Assembly: GCA_949291555.1 (NCBI GenBank) | Contig: CASEWE010000014.1 | Span: 1 to 53,995, forward strand | Reading direction: 5' to 3' | DNA length: 53,995 bases | Source: an uncultured Bacteroidales bacterium | Lineage (GTDB): Bacteria > Bacteroidota > Bacteroidia > Bacteroidales > P3 | In this document: piece by piece, positions 44,161 through 53,395 of the stretch | Numbering within the stretch: position 1 is the first letter of the stretch | Layout of the letters: each line of letters starts with the position of its first letter | The notes under the pieces: model-generated | The model's input: the letters and a program-made list of their open reading frames with translations, nothing else | What the model was told of the DNA's origin: nothing | Databases searched by the model: none | Program-made: the position numbers and the translations under genes

Positions 44161-46680
44161 ATGAAACCCGACATCCCGCACATACCCCTGCAAGCGCAGG
44201 AACTCCTCAATTTCAATACGCAAAGCGTGCTTTGCCTGTCGGCGCTTTTTTTCGCGGGTTTGCTTTTGGTCCTCCTCCTCGAGAAAACAGCCAGACCTAA
44301 ACGCAAATGGCTCCTGCGCGTCCTCTTCCTGGTTGCTTACAGCACGCTCTGCGCCGCAACCGTCTATCGCATCGGGCATCGGCAGGAACAGGAGCGGCGA
44401 ACGGAATGGGCCCGGCGCATAGCCGGAAACCGGGACATGGAAGCCGAAGCCCGGTTCGAGCAGGAAACAAGGCATATCGCCCAAGACACTTCCTTTTCCC
44501 GCTTAGCCCGTTCCCCGTTCGAACCCGCCTGCAGAGACAGCCTGCAACAATACTTCAAAGAACATTACATCGACAAGGCATTCCCTTCCTACCAATGCTT
44601 CTTCACCCTTTGCCAAAAAGAAGAGATGCTGCTGCTCGGAGCGGGCGACACGCTCGGCTGCAATGAATTCTTCGAGCTCAAAGCCCGGGAAGGGGAACCC
44701 TCTTCCTGCAGCGGGCTAAGCGTCATCGATTACGGGATAGAATATTACGCATATCTCTACCGGCTGCCGGTGGCTTGCGGGGACGACACGCTCCAGATGA
44801 ACGTGGAAATGGGAAGAAAGAAATTCTCCGATGTTCCCGGTTCGAGCGGGCTGCACCTGCCGGCCTCCTACTCCTACGCATTCTATTCCGGAAACGACCT
44901 CTGGAGCCACAACGGGGATTTCCTCTACCCCTTCCACCTGCATTATGAAAACCCCGAAGAACCGGAATTCTGGCAATGGAACGGGTACAGCCACTTGTCG
45001 TACCCCCTTCCGGAAAACCGCATGCTCGTCATAAGCACCCCGCAAGCCGACCCATGGGAAATCCTGCACAACTTCTCCCTCTTTTTCCTCCTCTTCGGCA
45101 TTGCCGGATCGGTCATCCTCCTGCTCGCCGACCGCAACTTCACCGGTTCGGCCGGAACCTACCAGCAAAGGCTCCGGGCAAGCACCTATTTCCTGCTGTT
45201 GTGCACCTTCTCCATCTTCGCCGTCCTGAGCCTTGTCTTCCTCAGGCAAACCTACCGGAACGAAAATGCCAAAATCCTGCGAAGCCAGTGCCTGGCCGTA
45301 TTAGCGGAAATGGAGAGCCATTACCTCGAAACCCCCTTTTCCGACTTGTCGCAAGAGGGAAAGAGCGATAGCGTCCTGCACCGGATGCAAGCCGATTTGG
45401 AACACCTTGCCGACCTCTTCCGGTGCGAAATCTTTTTCTACTCGGTAAACGGGCAGCTCCTGTCCGGACGGGAGAACCTCTACATTCCCGACAGCCTCGA
45501 CTCCGGATTCCTGAACGAGATAGAACAAGACCGGAGCCATCTCTCCATGCTGCGGCTCCCGACCGCGGGAGACCTCCACGTCCTCATGGCCATCGCCCCT
45601 TTCCGCAACGCCTACAACGAAATCTTAGGCTACCTCTGCATCCCGTACTTTTCCCAGCAAGACGAATGGCGCAACGAAATGAACCACTTGATGGGGGCCT
45701 ACCTGAACGTAATGGTCGTCCTAAGCATCCTGATGCTGCTGGTCTCCTATTTGCTGGCCCGGCGCATCACCGCCCCCTTGTCGCTGATAGCCCGGAAAGT
45801 ATCGCAAATCAGCCTCACCCGGAAAAACGAGCATTTGGTCTGGAAACGCAACGATGAAATCGGCTCCTTGGTGAAACAATACAACCTGCTCTTGGACGAA
45901 CTCGAAACCAGCTCGCGGAAATTGGCCGAATCCGAACGCGAATCGGCATGGAACGAAATGGCACGGCAAATCGCCCACGAGATAAAGAACCCGCTCACCC
46001 CGATGAAATTGCAAGTGCAGCAGCTGCAACGGGCCTACCGGGACGGGAAACCCGACTTTGCCGAAAGGCTGAACCTCTTTTCGGACATGCTCTCCGGGCA
46101 AATCGACCGCCTTGCCGCCATTGCCAGCACCTTCTCGCAATTCGCCAAATGGCAGAAACCCGTCTTGCAAGAAATCTCTCCTGCCAAGTTCCTGGAAAAC
46201 ATCTGCCAATTCTACAAAGCTTGCGAACAAACGGAATTCGTTCTCGATATTCCAGCCCCGACCGTCCAAGCACGGATAAAAGCCGACCCGAAGTTTCTCG
46301 AACAAATATTCCACAACCTCATCCGCAATGCCCTGCAAGCCCTTTCCGAACAGAACGGGAAAAACGGGGAAGGCGGGGAAATCCGGCTTGGCCTCAAGGC
46401 AGGAGCCGCGAAAGAGACAGATACTTCAAGAAATACCGGGGAACCCGGCAACAGCGAAAAACCTGCTTTCTGGATCTTGTCCGTTGCCGACAACGGCCCG
46501 GGCATCGAACCCGGAAAAGCGCAAAGGATCTTCGAGCCCCACTTCACCACCCGCAGCACCGGAGCCGGCTTAGGGCTGTCTATTTGCCGGAAACTGGCCG
46601 AAAACATGAACGCCCGGATCTTCCTCGAAGAAAACCGTACCCAAGGAGCCTGTTTCCTCCTTGTTTTCCCGGCCGCCTGA
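44161..46680 (+). CDS. Large membrane sensor histidine kinase, NtrY-like layout, orphan
   Basis: 839 residues from ATG at 44161; a TTG at 44149 with AGAGGA upstream is an alternative. Two N-terminal membrane helices are followed by a large extracytoplasmic region (about 75-310), two more helices (FSLFFLLFGIAGSVILLL; ASTYFLLLCTFSIFAVLSL), a second sensor region (about 385-535) and another helix (VMVVLSILMLLVSYLLA). Then come HAMP (RRITAPLSLIARKV), HisKA with His606 (RQIAHEIKNPLTPMKL) and HATPase with N box (HNLIRNALQAL), G1 (VADNGPGIE) and G2 (GAGLGLSI). HEIKNPLTP is typical of NtrY/AtoS-type kinases that act with sigma54 regulators. No response regulator gene is adjacent. Confidence 0.9.
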   Translation: MKPDIPHIPLQAQELLNFNTQSVLCLSALFFAGLLLVLLLEKTARPKRKWLLRVLFLVAYSTLCAATVYRIGHRQEQERRTEWARRIAGNRDMEAEARFEQETRHIAQDTSFSRLARSPFEPACRDSLQQYFKEHYIDKAFPSYQCFFTLCQKEEMLLLGAGDTLGCNEFFELKAREGEPSSCSGLSVIDYGIEYYAYLYRLPVACGDDTLQMNVEMGRKKFSDVPGSSGLHLPASYSYAFYSGNDLWSHNGDFLYPFHLHYENPEEPEFWQWNGYSHLSYPLPENRMLVISTPQADPWEILHNFSLFFLLFGIAGSVILLLADRNFTGSAGTYQQRLRASTYFLLLCTFSIFAVLSLVFLRQTYRNENAKILRSQCLAVLAEMESHYLETPFSDLSQEGKSDSVLHRMQADLEHLADLFRCEIFFYSVNGQLLSGRENLYIPDSLDSGFLNEIEQDRSHLSMLRLPTAGDLHVLMAIAPFRNAYNEILGYLCIPYFSQQDEWRNEMNHLMGAYLNVMVVLSILMLLVSYLLARRITAPLSLIARKVSQISLTRKNEHLVWKRNDEIGSLVKQYNLLLDELETSSRKLAESERESAWNEMARQIAHEIKNPLTPMKLQVQQLQRAYRDGKPDFAERLNLFSDMLSGQIDRLAAIASTFSQFAKWQKPVLQEISPAKFLENICQFYKACEQTEFVLDIPAPTVQARIKADPKFLEQIFHNLIRNALQALSEQNGKNGEGGEIRLGLKAGAAKETDTSRNTGEPGNSEKPAFWILSVADNGPGIEPGKAQRIFEPHFTTRSTGAGLGLSICRKLAENMNARIFLEENRTQGACFLLVFPAA

Positions 46681-46897
46681 AGCCCCTCGAAAACTCATTG
46701 CCGGGACTGTTCGGCGAAAACGAAAGCGGCCACGCCCGCAGCCGGAACAACCGTATTCGCCCAAACCAAAACCGCACACAACCGGAGCAGCGCAACCGCC
46801 TTTGCGATTCCTTTTGCAGGCGCATTGGAAACGGAAACGCTTGGGACGGGAATCATCCGCCGCCCCGGAAGCCTCTGGAATCGAACCGTTTCCTGTC

Positions 46898-48127
46898 CTA
46901 AAACGAAGTCAGCTCGTTGAAATACTCAATCGAAGCCCGGTCGGTCAACAAGGAAATAAAATCCACGATGGACCGGTAATAAGACTTTTCATCGGCAAGG
47001 TCGTAAATCCGCTTGTGCTTCCCTTCCCCCTTGTCCGGATTCTTCACCAAAAGCTCGATCCAATCCAAGAAATCCCGGCCCAATTTCGGGTAAATCGGCA
47101 GTATCTGGCGCTTGATGACGCCCAATGTCCGCACTCCGCCATACGTTTTGGAAAGGACCTCGAAAATGGAATTGATGACCAGCTGCGCGTAAGCCTCGTA
47201 ATTCTTCAAACGGGGATGCTTGTAGATGTGCCGGTAATTGAACTTCATCAGCATCTTCATCAGCTCGTACACATCGGGCGAAAAGCACAAGCCCGTTCCA
47301 GGCGCGCTGTTGCGGCAAAGATCGGTAATGAAAAGATGGATGAAATTGGTGTTGTTGGCCGCCTCCACCCGAGGAAAGCCCAGCAGTATGTGATCCAGCT
47401 CTTCAATCTGGCCCTCTGTCAGGATTCCCAAGCGGCGGGCATCCTCCAAGTCCCTTCCCAAATACGCAATCTTGTCCGAAATCTTCATCACGCAACCTTC
47501 CCAAGTGTAAGGCTCGTACCGGTTGTACTTAGTGAAAGCCGACAGATCGATCGCTTCCTGACGGGGAAAAAGCTTTTCCTGGTTCACCTCCCCGCAATGC
47601 GAGATAATGCCGTCGCGGACGGCGTAAGTCAAGTTCAAGTTCTTGTAATCGCCGCGCGTGTCCTGCAGCAGTTCCAAGCTGTCTACCACCCGCAAGGAAT
47701 TCTTTTCATGCCAAAACTCCCCCAGCCCGTATTCCTTGCAGATCTTGTCCAGGAAGACCTCGCCCGAATGCCCGAACGGCGCATGACCCAGATCGTGCCC
47801 CATGGCAATGGCATAGGTCAGTTCCGAATTCAGCCCCAAGAACCGGGCTATCGTATTGCTCACCGAAATGACATGGTTCACGTGCTCGATGCGCGTGCAG
47901 ATACGGTCGTCGTGCGTATGGAAGAACACCTGGGTCTTGGACTTCAGGCGGGAATAGGCCAACGAATGCAATATGCGCCCGTTGTCCCGGTCGAACTCGC
48001 TGCGGATTTCATCCTTTTTCAACGGGGATTCCGTTTCGCGGCTAATGCATTGCTTCCAGTGCGGGTGCGCCGCGGTCATGGCTTCTTCCCTGAAAACACC
48101 CCTATGTTTCTGTATATCCGATTCCAT
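46898..48127 (-). CDS. dGTP triphosphohydrolase-like HD-domain protein
   Basis: 409 residues. DxxRILHSLAYSRLKSKTQVF, then RIEHVNHVISVSNTIARFLG and the HD core HDLGHAPFGHSGE are diagnostic of the dGTPase (Dgt) family, as is VMKISDKIAYLGRDLEDA. It would hydrolyse dNTPs, classically dGTP to deoxyguanosine and tripolyphosphate. A later ATG (MTAAHPHW, residue 17) is possible. The length suits the Dgt-like subgroup. Confidence 0.88.
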   Translation of the reverse strand: MESDIQKHRGVFREEAMTAAHPHWKQCISRETESPLKKDEIRSEFDRDNGRILHSLAYSRLKSKTQVFFHTHDDRICTRIEHVNHVISVSNTIARFLGLNSELTYAIAMGHDLGHAPFGHSGEVFLDKICKEYGLGEFWHEKNSLRVVDSLELLQDTRGDYKNLNLTYAVRDGIISHCGEVNQEKLFPRQEAIDLSAFTKYNRYEPYTWEGCVMKISDKIAYLGRDLEDARRLGILTEGQIEELDHILLGFPRVEAANNTNFIHLFITDLCRNSAPGTGLCFSPDVYELMKMLMKFNYRHIYKHPRLKNYEAYAQLVINSIFEVLSKTYGGVRTLGVIKRQILPIYPKLGRDFLDWIELLVKNPDKGEGKHKRIYDLADEKSYYRSIVDFISLLTDRASIEYFNELTSF

Positions 48128-48274
48128 TTCCCCTTACCTCCTTCTGAAAAGACTCAAACCCGGTTTCCTCGAACCGCTTCCCGTGGAAAACGCCGGGAAT
48201 ACCATCGTTTTCCCGAAGCCCTCCTCCCGCAAGGCGATACGCTTCCGTTCCAAAATGCCGGAGGCACCGCCGCC

Positions 48275-48310
48275 GGTTCAGCCCCCGGAAAGCTTGTACC
48301 GGTATACCGT
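48275..48310 (-). repeat. Degenerate duplicate of the 3' end of the SUI1 gene
   Basis: This segment closely matches 48339-48373, which covers the last codons and stop of the SUI1 gene. On the minus strand it would read VYRYKLSGG-stop against the real RYKRSGG-stop. The copies are about 64 bp apart. It is probably a local duplication in the 210-bp spacer before the dGTPase gene. Confidence 0.7.
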
Positions 48311-48341
48311 CCCCGGAAAGAGAAGATGAAAGTCCCGGTGT

Positions 48342-48680
48342 TCAGCCCCCCGAACGTTTGTACCGGTACCCTTCTTTCTCCAATATGGCGCAAACCTTCT
48401 CCCGCACATCGCCTTGCAGAACCACCTCCCCCTCTTTCACCGTTCCCCCGATGCCGCACCGGTTCTTGAGCATTTTCCCCAAGGTTTCCAAGTCCGAGCC
48501 CGAACCCACGAACCCGCGCACCAAGGTTACCGTCTTTCCTCCCCGCCCCTTGCTGTCGCGCAAAACGCGCAAATCCTGCTGCCGCGGTTCGAGCGTTTCC
48601 GGCTCCACCGCTTCTTCGTACCGGTACTGGAAATCCGGGTCGGTCGAATAAACCACTCCTACGGGCTTCTTCTTTGCCAT
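48342..48680 (-). CDS. yciH: SUI1/eIF1-family translation factor YciH
   Basis: 112 residues from ATG at 48680; a GTG three codons earlier is possible. The SUI1 fold is recognisable from VLRDSKGRGGKTVTLVRGF, LETLGKMLKNRCGIGGTVKEGE and LQGDVREKVCAILEKEGY. The E. coli relative YciH influences start-codon fidelity on the ribosome; the physiological role in Bacteroidetes is not established. It lies between glyS and the dGTPase gene on the same strand, 25 bp after glyS. Confidence 0.92.
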   Translation of the reverse strand: MAKKKPVGVVYSTDPDFQYRYEEAVEPETLEPRQQDLRVLRDSKGRGGKTVTLVRGFVGSGSDLETLGKMLKNRCGIGGTVKEGEVVLQGDVREKVCAILEKEGYRYKRSGG

Positions 48681-48705
48681 AGCAAACACGTTTGTATCGA
48701 AAAAC

Positions 48706-50223
48706 CTAAGCTATCCGCCGGGCTATGTACGAAACCAAATCCTTGACCGCAATCCTTTCCTGCTGCATGGTGTCGCGCTCGCGCACGGTGACCGTCTCTT
48801 CCGAAAGCGTTTCCGTGTCGACCGTGATGCAGAAGGGAGTCCCGATAGCATCCTGGCGGCGGTAACGGCGGCCAATGGTATCTTTCTCCTCGTACTGGCA
48901 CATGAACAACGGCTGCAGGCTTTTCAAGATTTCGCGCGCCTTTTCCGGCATGCCGTCTTTGCGCACCAACGGCAGCACGGCCACCTTGTAGGGCGCGATC
49001 TTGGCCGGAATGCGCATCACCACGCGCTCGCTTCCATCCTCTAACTTCTCCTCCGTGTAAGCATGGCAAAGCACGGCCAGGCACATGCGGTCGAGCCCTA
49101 TCGAAGTCTCGATCACATACGGCACATAGCTTTCGTTGCGTTCCGTATCGAAATATTGCAATTTTTTCCCGCTGAACTCCTGATGGCGGCTCAAATCGTA
49201 ATCCGTGCGCGAATGGATGCCCTCCAGTTCCTTGAACCCGAACAGGAAATTGTATTCGATGTCGGTAGCGGCATTGGCGTAATGGGCCAGTTTCTCGTGG
49301 TCGTGGAAACGGTAATTCCCGGCCGGGAGCCCTAAATCCAAGTGCCAGCGCATGCGTTCCTGCTTCCAGTATTCGAACCATTCCTTCTCGGTTCCCGGCG
49401 CGCAGAAAAATTGCATTTCCATCTGTTCGAACTCCCGCATGCGGAAAATGAACTGGCGCGCCACGATCTCGTTGCGGAAAGCCTTCCCGGTCTGGGCAAT
49501 CCCGAAAGGAATTTTCATCCTCCCGGTCTTTTGCACATTGAGGAAGTTGACAAAAATCCCTTGCGCCGTTTCCGGCCGGAGATAGATAGTGCTGGCATCC
49601 TCGCTCACCGAGCCGACCTTGGTGGAAAACATCAGGTTGAACTGCCGGATATCCGTCCAGTTCTTGGTTCCGGAAACCGGACAGGCAATTTCCAGCTCCT
49701 CTATCAACCGTTTCAAGTCGGAAAGGTCGTTCACTTCCAAGTCATGGTTCATCCGGTGCATGACTTCCGCTATCTTCTTGTTGTATTCCACCACCCGGGC
49801 ATTGGTCGTCACGAACTGTTCCCGGTCGAACGCCTCCCCGAAACGCTTGGCCGCCTTCTCCACTTCCTTTTCCACCTTGGCCTCTATCTTGGCGCAGTAA
49901 TCCTCCACAAGCACATCGGCACGGTAACGTTTCTTGGAATCCTTGTTGTCGATCATCGGGTCGTTGAAAGCGTCCACATGCCCGGAAGCTTTCCAGATAG
50001 TGGGGTGCATGAAGATAGCCGAATCGATGCCCACGATATTCTCGTGCATCTGCACCATGCTTTTCCACCAATAGTCGCGTATGTTCTTCTTCAATTCGGA
50101 GCCGTACTCCGCATAATCGTACACGGCCGCCAAGCCATCGTATATCTCGCTGGAAGGGAAAATAAAACCGTATTCCTTGGCGTGGGAAACCAATTTCCTG
50201 AACTGTTCTTCGTGATTTGCCAT
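48706..50223 (-). CDS. glyS: Glycyl-tRNA synthetase, single-chain (eukaryote/archaea-type alpha2)
   Basis: 505 residues from ATG at 50223 (MANHEEQFRKLVSHAKEYGFIFPSSEIY). Open frame upstream to 50532 is not coding: it is antisense to the next gene's leader. Class II motifs: LRPETAQGIFVNF (motif 1/2 region), FRNEI..RQFIFRMREFEQMEMQFFCAPG, described by RNEI and EFEQMEMQF, and GLDRMCLAVL (motif 3); a C-terminal anticodon-binding domain starts near IAPYKVAVLPL. It charges tRNA-Gly in the cytoplasm. Confidence 0.97.
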   Translation of the reverse strand: MANHEEQFRKLVSHAKEYGFIFPSSEIYDGLAAVYDYAEYGSELKKNIRDYWWKSMVQMHENIVGIDSAIFMHPTIWKASGHVDAFNDPMIDNKDSKKRYRADVLVEDYCAKIEAKVEKEVEKAAKRFGEAFDREQFVTTNARVVEYNKKIAEVMHRMNHDLEVNDLSDLKRLIEELEIACPVSGTKNWTDIRQFNLMFSTKVGSVSEDASTIYLRPETAQGIFVNFLNVQKTGRMKIPFGIAQTGKAFRNEIVARQFIFRMREFEQMEMQFFCAPGTEKEWFEYWKQERMRWHLDLGLPAGNYRFHDHEKLAHYANAATDIEYNFLFGFKELEGIHSRTDYDLSRHQEFSGKKLQYFDTERNESYVPYVIETSIGLDRMCLAVLCHAYTEEKLEDGSERVVMRIPAKIAPYKVAVLPLVRKDGMPEKAREILKSLQPLFMCQYEEKDTIGRRYRRQDAIGTPFCITVDTETLSEETVTVRERDTMQQERIAVKDLVSYIARRIA

Positions 50224-50534
50224 CTTGCTGAATGTTTTTATTTCATCGTTCGAACCTTCCGGCTCGGGGCCGCCGGGAACGGCGATCCGCGAGCCGGAAC
50301 CCGCTTGCCGGCCTCTTTGACGACCCGCCACCCTCCTTTCAAGGGTAAAAAGCCGCCCGGAGAGGCCGCAATCCGTTGCCCAAAAAAGAACAAAAATACG
50401 CATTTGCGCAAAAACAAGTAATTTCGCCAAGGGCGACTTCAACCGAAACCCCGGCCCGAGCGGACTCTCCAACCACCCGGCTGCACGGAAAGGATCGCTT
50501 GCCCGCAATCCGGGAAAAAGAAAAACCGACACCC
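50224..50534. other. Divergent glyS-DUF2141 intergenic region
   Basis: 311 bp without a gene. It carries a minus-strand -7 box at 50391-50398, and TAATTTCG at about 50419-50426 is a weak plus-strand candidate for the DUF2141 gene. Nothing else is recognised. Confidence 0.5.
50391..50398 (-). promoter_or_regulatory. Candidate -7 box for glyS
   Basis: The minus strand reads TATTTTTG, matching TAnnTTTG, with a TTG 16 bp upstream (50415-50417). The leader to the glyS ATG would be about 160 nt, long enough to hold a regulatory RNA, but no T-box-like structure was recognised. Confidence 0.4.
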
Positions 50535-51098
50535 ATGAAAACGCTTATCGTCCGCCTCCTGTCCGCAACAGCCTTCCTGTTATCGCTTGCCCGCCCGGCC
50601 AACGCCGCTCCGCCCGAGGCTCGGCTTTTCCCGGCAACCAACGCCTTTCCGCCCGCCCGCTTGGCAAACAGCATCCCGGCAAGCAATGTTCCGGAAACCT
50701 GCGCGCCTGAAATCGATTCACCGCCATCCATCACGCATGGAAAACAGGAAGCGACCCTGACGGTTTACCTTTCCGGCATTCCCCATTCCGAAGGCCAGGT
50801 CATCATCGGGGTCTACAACAAAGAAGAAGGGGCTTTTTCCACAACCGAAGCCTACCGCTACCAATTCCGTCCTTCGCAGAAAGGCCAGATGAAATTCGAA
50901 TTTTCCCTGCCCAAAGGTTCTTACGCGGTAGGCGCCTACGTGGATGCCAACAAAAACGGGAAACTGGATGCCAACATGCTCGGCATACCGAAAGAATATT
51001 ACGGGCTTTCCAACAACATCACCCTGCCCAATTTCCGGAAAGCCGCCTTGCCGGTCGTGCAAGATACGGCCATCCGCATCGAAATGCACAAATTCTAA
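50535..51098 (+). CDS. Secreted DUF2141 protein
   Basis: 187 residues with a signal peptide (MKTLIVRLLSATAFLLSLARPANA), a low-complexity Pro/Ala linker (about 25-70) and a DUF2141 beta-sandwich domain: TVYLSGIPHSEGQVIIGVY, FEFSLPKGSYAVGAYVDANKNGKLD and the family-typical GIPKEYYGLSNN. The DxNxNGKLD loop resembles a calcium-binding site. It is probably periplasmic or surface-exposed; no biochemical function is known for the family. Confidence 0.88.
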   Translation: MKTLIVRLLSATAFLLSLARPANAAPPEARLFPATNAFPPARLANSIPASNVPETCAPEIDSPPSITHGKQEATLTVYLSGIPHSEGQVIIGVYNKEEGAFSTTEAYRYQFRPSQKGQMKFEFSLPKGSYAVGAYVDANKNGKLDANMLGIPKEYYGLSNNITLPNFRKAALPVVQDTAIRIEMHKF

Positions 51099-51295
51099 CC
51101 TGCCGGGAACCGCATCCTTCACTTCCGCGCCTCCAGCATGGACGGAAAGAAATCAGGATAGAGAGAGCCCTCCTGCATTTCTCCTCCCGGTAACAATGGC
51201 ACGATTTTTCGAAAAACAGCCGGAACAGTTATCTTCTTTCCTCTTTCCCGCCGAATACCCATCGGCCAACCGCCTTTCGGGAATCCAAGCGTCCG

Positions 51296-52090
51296 TCAAA
51301 GGCTCTTGCGGGCCACTGCTCCTTCCAGCAGCGCTTTGTACGATTCCGAAACCGGAACGCTTTCCCCGTTGGCAAAAGCCACACGGCCTTTCTCCACGCT
51401 GCAAACCTGGTTCATGTTGATAATGAACGAACGATGAACCCGCATGAAATGCTCCTTGGGAAGGTACTCTTCCAAGCCTTTCATGCTCTGCAGCGTCATC
51501 ACGCAAAAATTCGCCCCGGGCGTTTCCTGCCGCGATTTACCCTCGGGATCCAAATGGATTTTCACGTAATCCTTCACGCTCTCCACAAAAAGGATGTCGC
51601 ACATGCGGATTTTCACCCAGCGGTAATCGGCCCGCACGAAAAAACTCTCTGCAAGATTGCCGGCCGGCCGGAGCAAAGCAGCCGTCCCGGCTTCGTCCGG
51701 CATGGAAGGATTTTCCGAAGGATCCGAATGCTCGAACCATCGCCGGGCACGGTCGGCAGCCTTAAGGAAATCGTTGTAGCTCACCGGCTTGAGCAGATAA
51801 TCCAAGGCTTCCGCCTTGAAGCCCTGCAAAGCATACTGCTCGTAGGCCGTGACAAAGACCAGGCGTGTCCGGCTCCCGGACAAGAGGTCGGCCAGTTCCA
51901 GCCCGTTCAGATCAGGCATCTGAATATCCAGGAAAGCCAGTTCCACGGGATTCTTCCGCAAAAAATCCAAAGCCTCGATGCTGCTTCCAAACGCCCCGGA
52001 AAGTTCCAGATAGGGCGTTTTCCGCACATACGAAGCCATCATTTCCAAGGCCAAAGGTTCATCGTCTACGACTATGCAACGCATGTTCAT
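51296..52090 (-). CDS. LytTR-family response regulator
   Basis: 264 residues. Receiver domain with the acidic pair DDE at 9-11, phospho-acceptor Asp55 (AFLDIQMPD), TAYEQYA and K in LLKPVS. A LytTR DNA-binding domain occupies about 150-255 (FFVRADYRWVKIRMCDILFVES, MRVHRSFIINMNQV). LytTR regulators bind short imperfect direct repeats upstream of their targets. Its ATG overlaps the stop of the upstream kinase gene by 4 bp, so the two are translationally coupled and form a two-component system. Confidence 0.95.
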   Translation of the reverse strand: MNMRCIVVDDEPLALEMMASYVRKTPYLELSGAFGSSIEALDFLRKNPVELAFLDIQMPDLNGLELADLLSGSRTRLVFVTAYEQYALQGFKAEALDYLLKPVSYNDFLKAADRARRWFEHSDPSENPSMPDEAGTAALLRPAGNLAESFFVRADYRWVKIRMCDILFVESVKDYVKIHLDPEGKSRQETPGANFCVMTLQSMKGLEEYLPKEHFMRVHRSFIINMNQVCSVEKGRVAFANGESVPVSESYKALLEGAVARKSL

Positions 52091-53196
52091 GCCTCCTGTT
52101 TCAAAGGTATTTCCAACTCGGCCACGAATTCATCGCCCTCGGGCGCGGCTTTGAAATCATGGTCGGAACCGTAAATGTAAGACAAGCGCTTCTGCAAATT
52201 CTTCAAGCCGACCCCCGTGTCCTGCATGGAAAGGGGACGGGTCTCGTTCTTCACCATGGAATTGCGGCAAAGGAAATGGAGCCGGTTCGAACCCTGATCC
52301 ACCTCCAACCGGATTTCGATACGGGATTCCTTCGTGCCCACCCCGTATTTGAACGCATTTTCCACCAAATTTATGAACAGCAAAGGCGGCACGAAATACT
52401 TCCTGGCCAAGCTTTCCTCGGGCAAGACCACCGAAAGATGCGTCTTGCCGCCGATGCGGAGGTTCATCAGATCGATATAATTGCGTATGAAAAACACATC
52501 ATCCCACAACAGGACTTTTTCCTGGACGCTTTCTTTCAAGACATAGCGCAGAAGCCCGCCCAAGTCGTGCACGGCCACCTTGGCCTTTTCCGGATCGATG
52601 GTGATAAGCGCGTAGATATTGTTCAGGGTGTTGAACAGGAAATGCGGATGCAGCTGGCTTTTCAAATTCCCCAATTCCACCAAACTTTTCTCCTGCTCGA
52701 TGGCTTGCCGCTCCATCTCAGCCTGATGCCAGCGCCCCACCACGCGCAGGATGACCGCAAAAATCACTACCATGGCCAAGTTCAGGAAATTCTGCAAGGC
52801 AAAAAACCAGGTTATCCTGAAAGAGGGGAGCTTGCGGTGCCGGGGTTCGGGCATGCCCCATAAATAGTCCATCAATTCCCGGCGCCACAAATGGATGAGC
52901 AGGACCGCCAAAGCAATCAACACGAAATTGATAGCCACGAATTGCCAATTCTTTCCGGAAAAAAGCAATTTCCGGATCAGAACGGAATAATTCAAGTAGA
53001 ACAAGCCCATCGCCATGACGGGATAGACAAGGTAACGGACGTACGAGCGCAACTGATCGGTTTCGCCTGTATGGAAAATCAGCAAAGGCCAGGTGAAAAA
53101 CAATATCCAGATCACCACATGGGCCACGATTTCCAAACGGTTCCTGCGGCTCGACAACGGTCGTGCGCCTTTCCCTTCCCTAAGCGGCTTGTTCAT
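52087..53196 (-). CDS. LytS-type membrane histidine kinase
   Basis: 369 residues from ATG at 53196 (MNKPLREGK). The open frame further upstream runs through the duplicated palindromic element and is not coding. Four hydrophobic segments (IVAHVVIWILFFTWPLLIF; YLVYPVMAMGLFYLNYSVLI; FVAINFVLIALAVLLIHLW; NLAMVVIFAVILRVV), a short coiled coil, then the His_kinase domain with HPHFLFNTLNN (phospho-His185) and an ATPase-like end (NLVENAFKYG; GVGLKNLQKRL). There is no separate sensor domain, so sensing is probably by the membrane part. It is coupled to the LytTR regulator gene. Confidence 0.94.
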   Translation of the reverse strand: MNKPLREGKGARPLSSRRNRLEIVAHVVIWILFFTWPLLIFHTGETDQLRSYVRYLVYPVMAMGLFYLNYSVLIRKLLFSGKNWQFVAINFVLIALAVLLIHLWRRELMDYLWGMPEPRHRKLPSFRITWFFALQNFLNLAMVVIFAVILRVVGRWHQAEMERQAIEQEKSLVELGNLKSQLHPHFLFNTLNNIYALITIDPEKAKVAVHDLGGLLRYVLKESVQEKVLLWDDVFFIRNYIDLMNLRIGGKTHLSVVLPEESLARKYFVPPLLFINLVENAFKYGVGTKESRIEIRLEVDQGSNRLHFLCRNSMVKNETRPLSMQDTGVGLKNLQKRLSYIYGSDHDFKAAPEGDEFVAELEIPLKQEA

Positions 53197-53233
53197 AACG
53201 GGTAACTTGAATCTGTCGACTTCCTTCTCGAAG

Positions 53234-53241
53234 CAAAGATA
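53234..53241 (-). promoter_or_regulatory. -7 box of the kinase-LytTR operon, part of the palindromic element
   Basis: The minus strand reads TATCTTTG (TAnnTTTG), 38 bp upstream of the kinase ATG. The second element copy repeats the same box at 53318-53325, so two tandem promoters are possible. A TTG lies 15 bp upstream of each box. Confidence 0.5.
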
Positions 53242-53395
53242 GTGAAAGGCGAGCGCCAAGCGCCATCGAGCCCCGCTCGAATGGCCTTGGCCGAGCCGCA
53301 TCCTATCTTCGTGCAAACAAAGATAGTGAAAGGCGAGCGCCAAGCGCCATCGAGCCCCGCTCGAATGGCCTTGGCCGAGCCGCATCCTATCTTCG
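53234..53395. repeat. Two tandem identical copies of a 78-bp palindromic element
   Basis: 53234-53311 and 53318-53395 are identical and 84 bp apart. Each starts CAAAGATAG and ends CCTATCTTCG (complementary ends). Inside, GCCAA-GC-GCCAT-C-GAGC pairs with GCTC-GA-ATGGC-C-TTGGC around a CCC loop. A truncated third left end follows at 53403. A divergent copy with compensating stem changes is at 36086-36151. Confidence 0.85.

Noticed and set aside
48154..48459. Minus-strand open frame downstream of and overlapping the SUI1 gene
   Set aside because: It overlaps yciH in another frame and has a shadow-like Arg/Gly-rich composition.
50224..50390. T-box riboswitch in the glyS leader
   Set aside because: The leader is long enough, but no T-box sequence, antiterminator or terminator was recognised, and T-boxes are not expected in Bacteroidetes.
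50224..50532. N-terminal extension of glycyl-tRNA synthetase
   Set aside because: Upstream residues are low-complexity and unlike the family; MANHEEQF at 50223 is the family-typical start.
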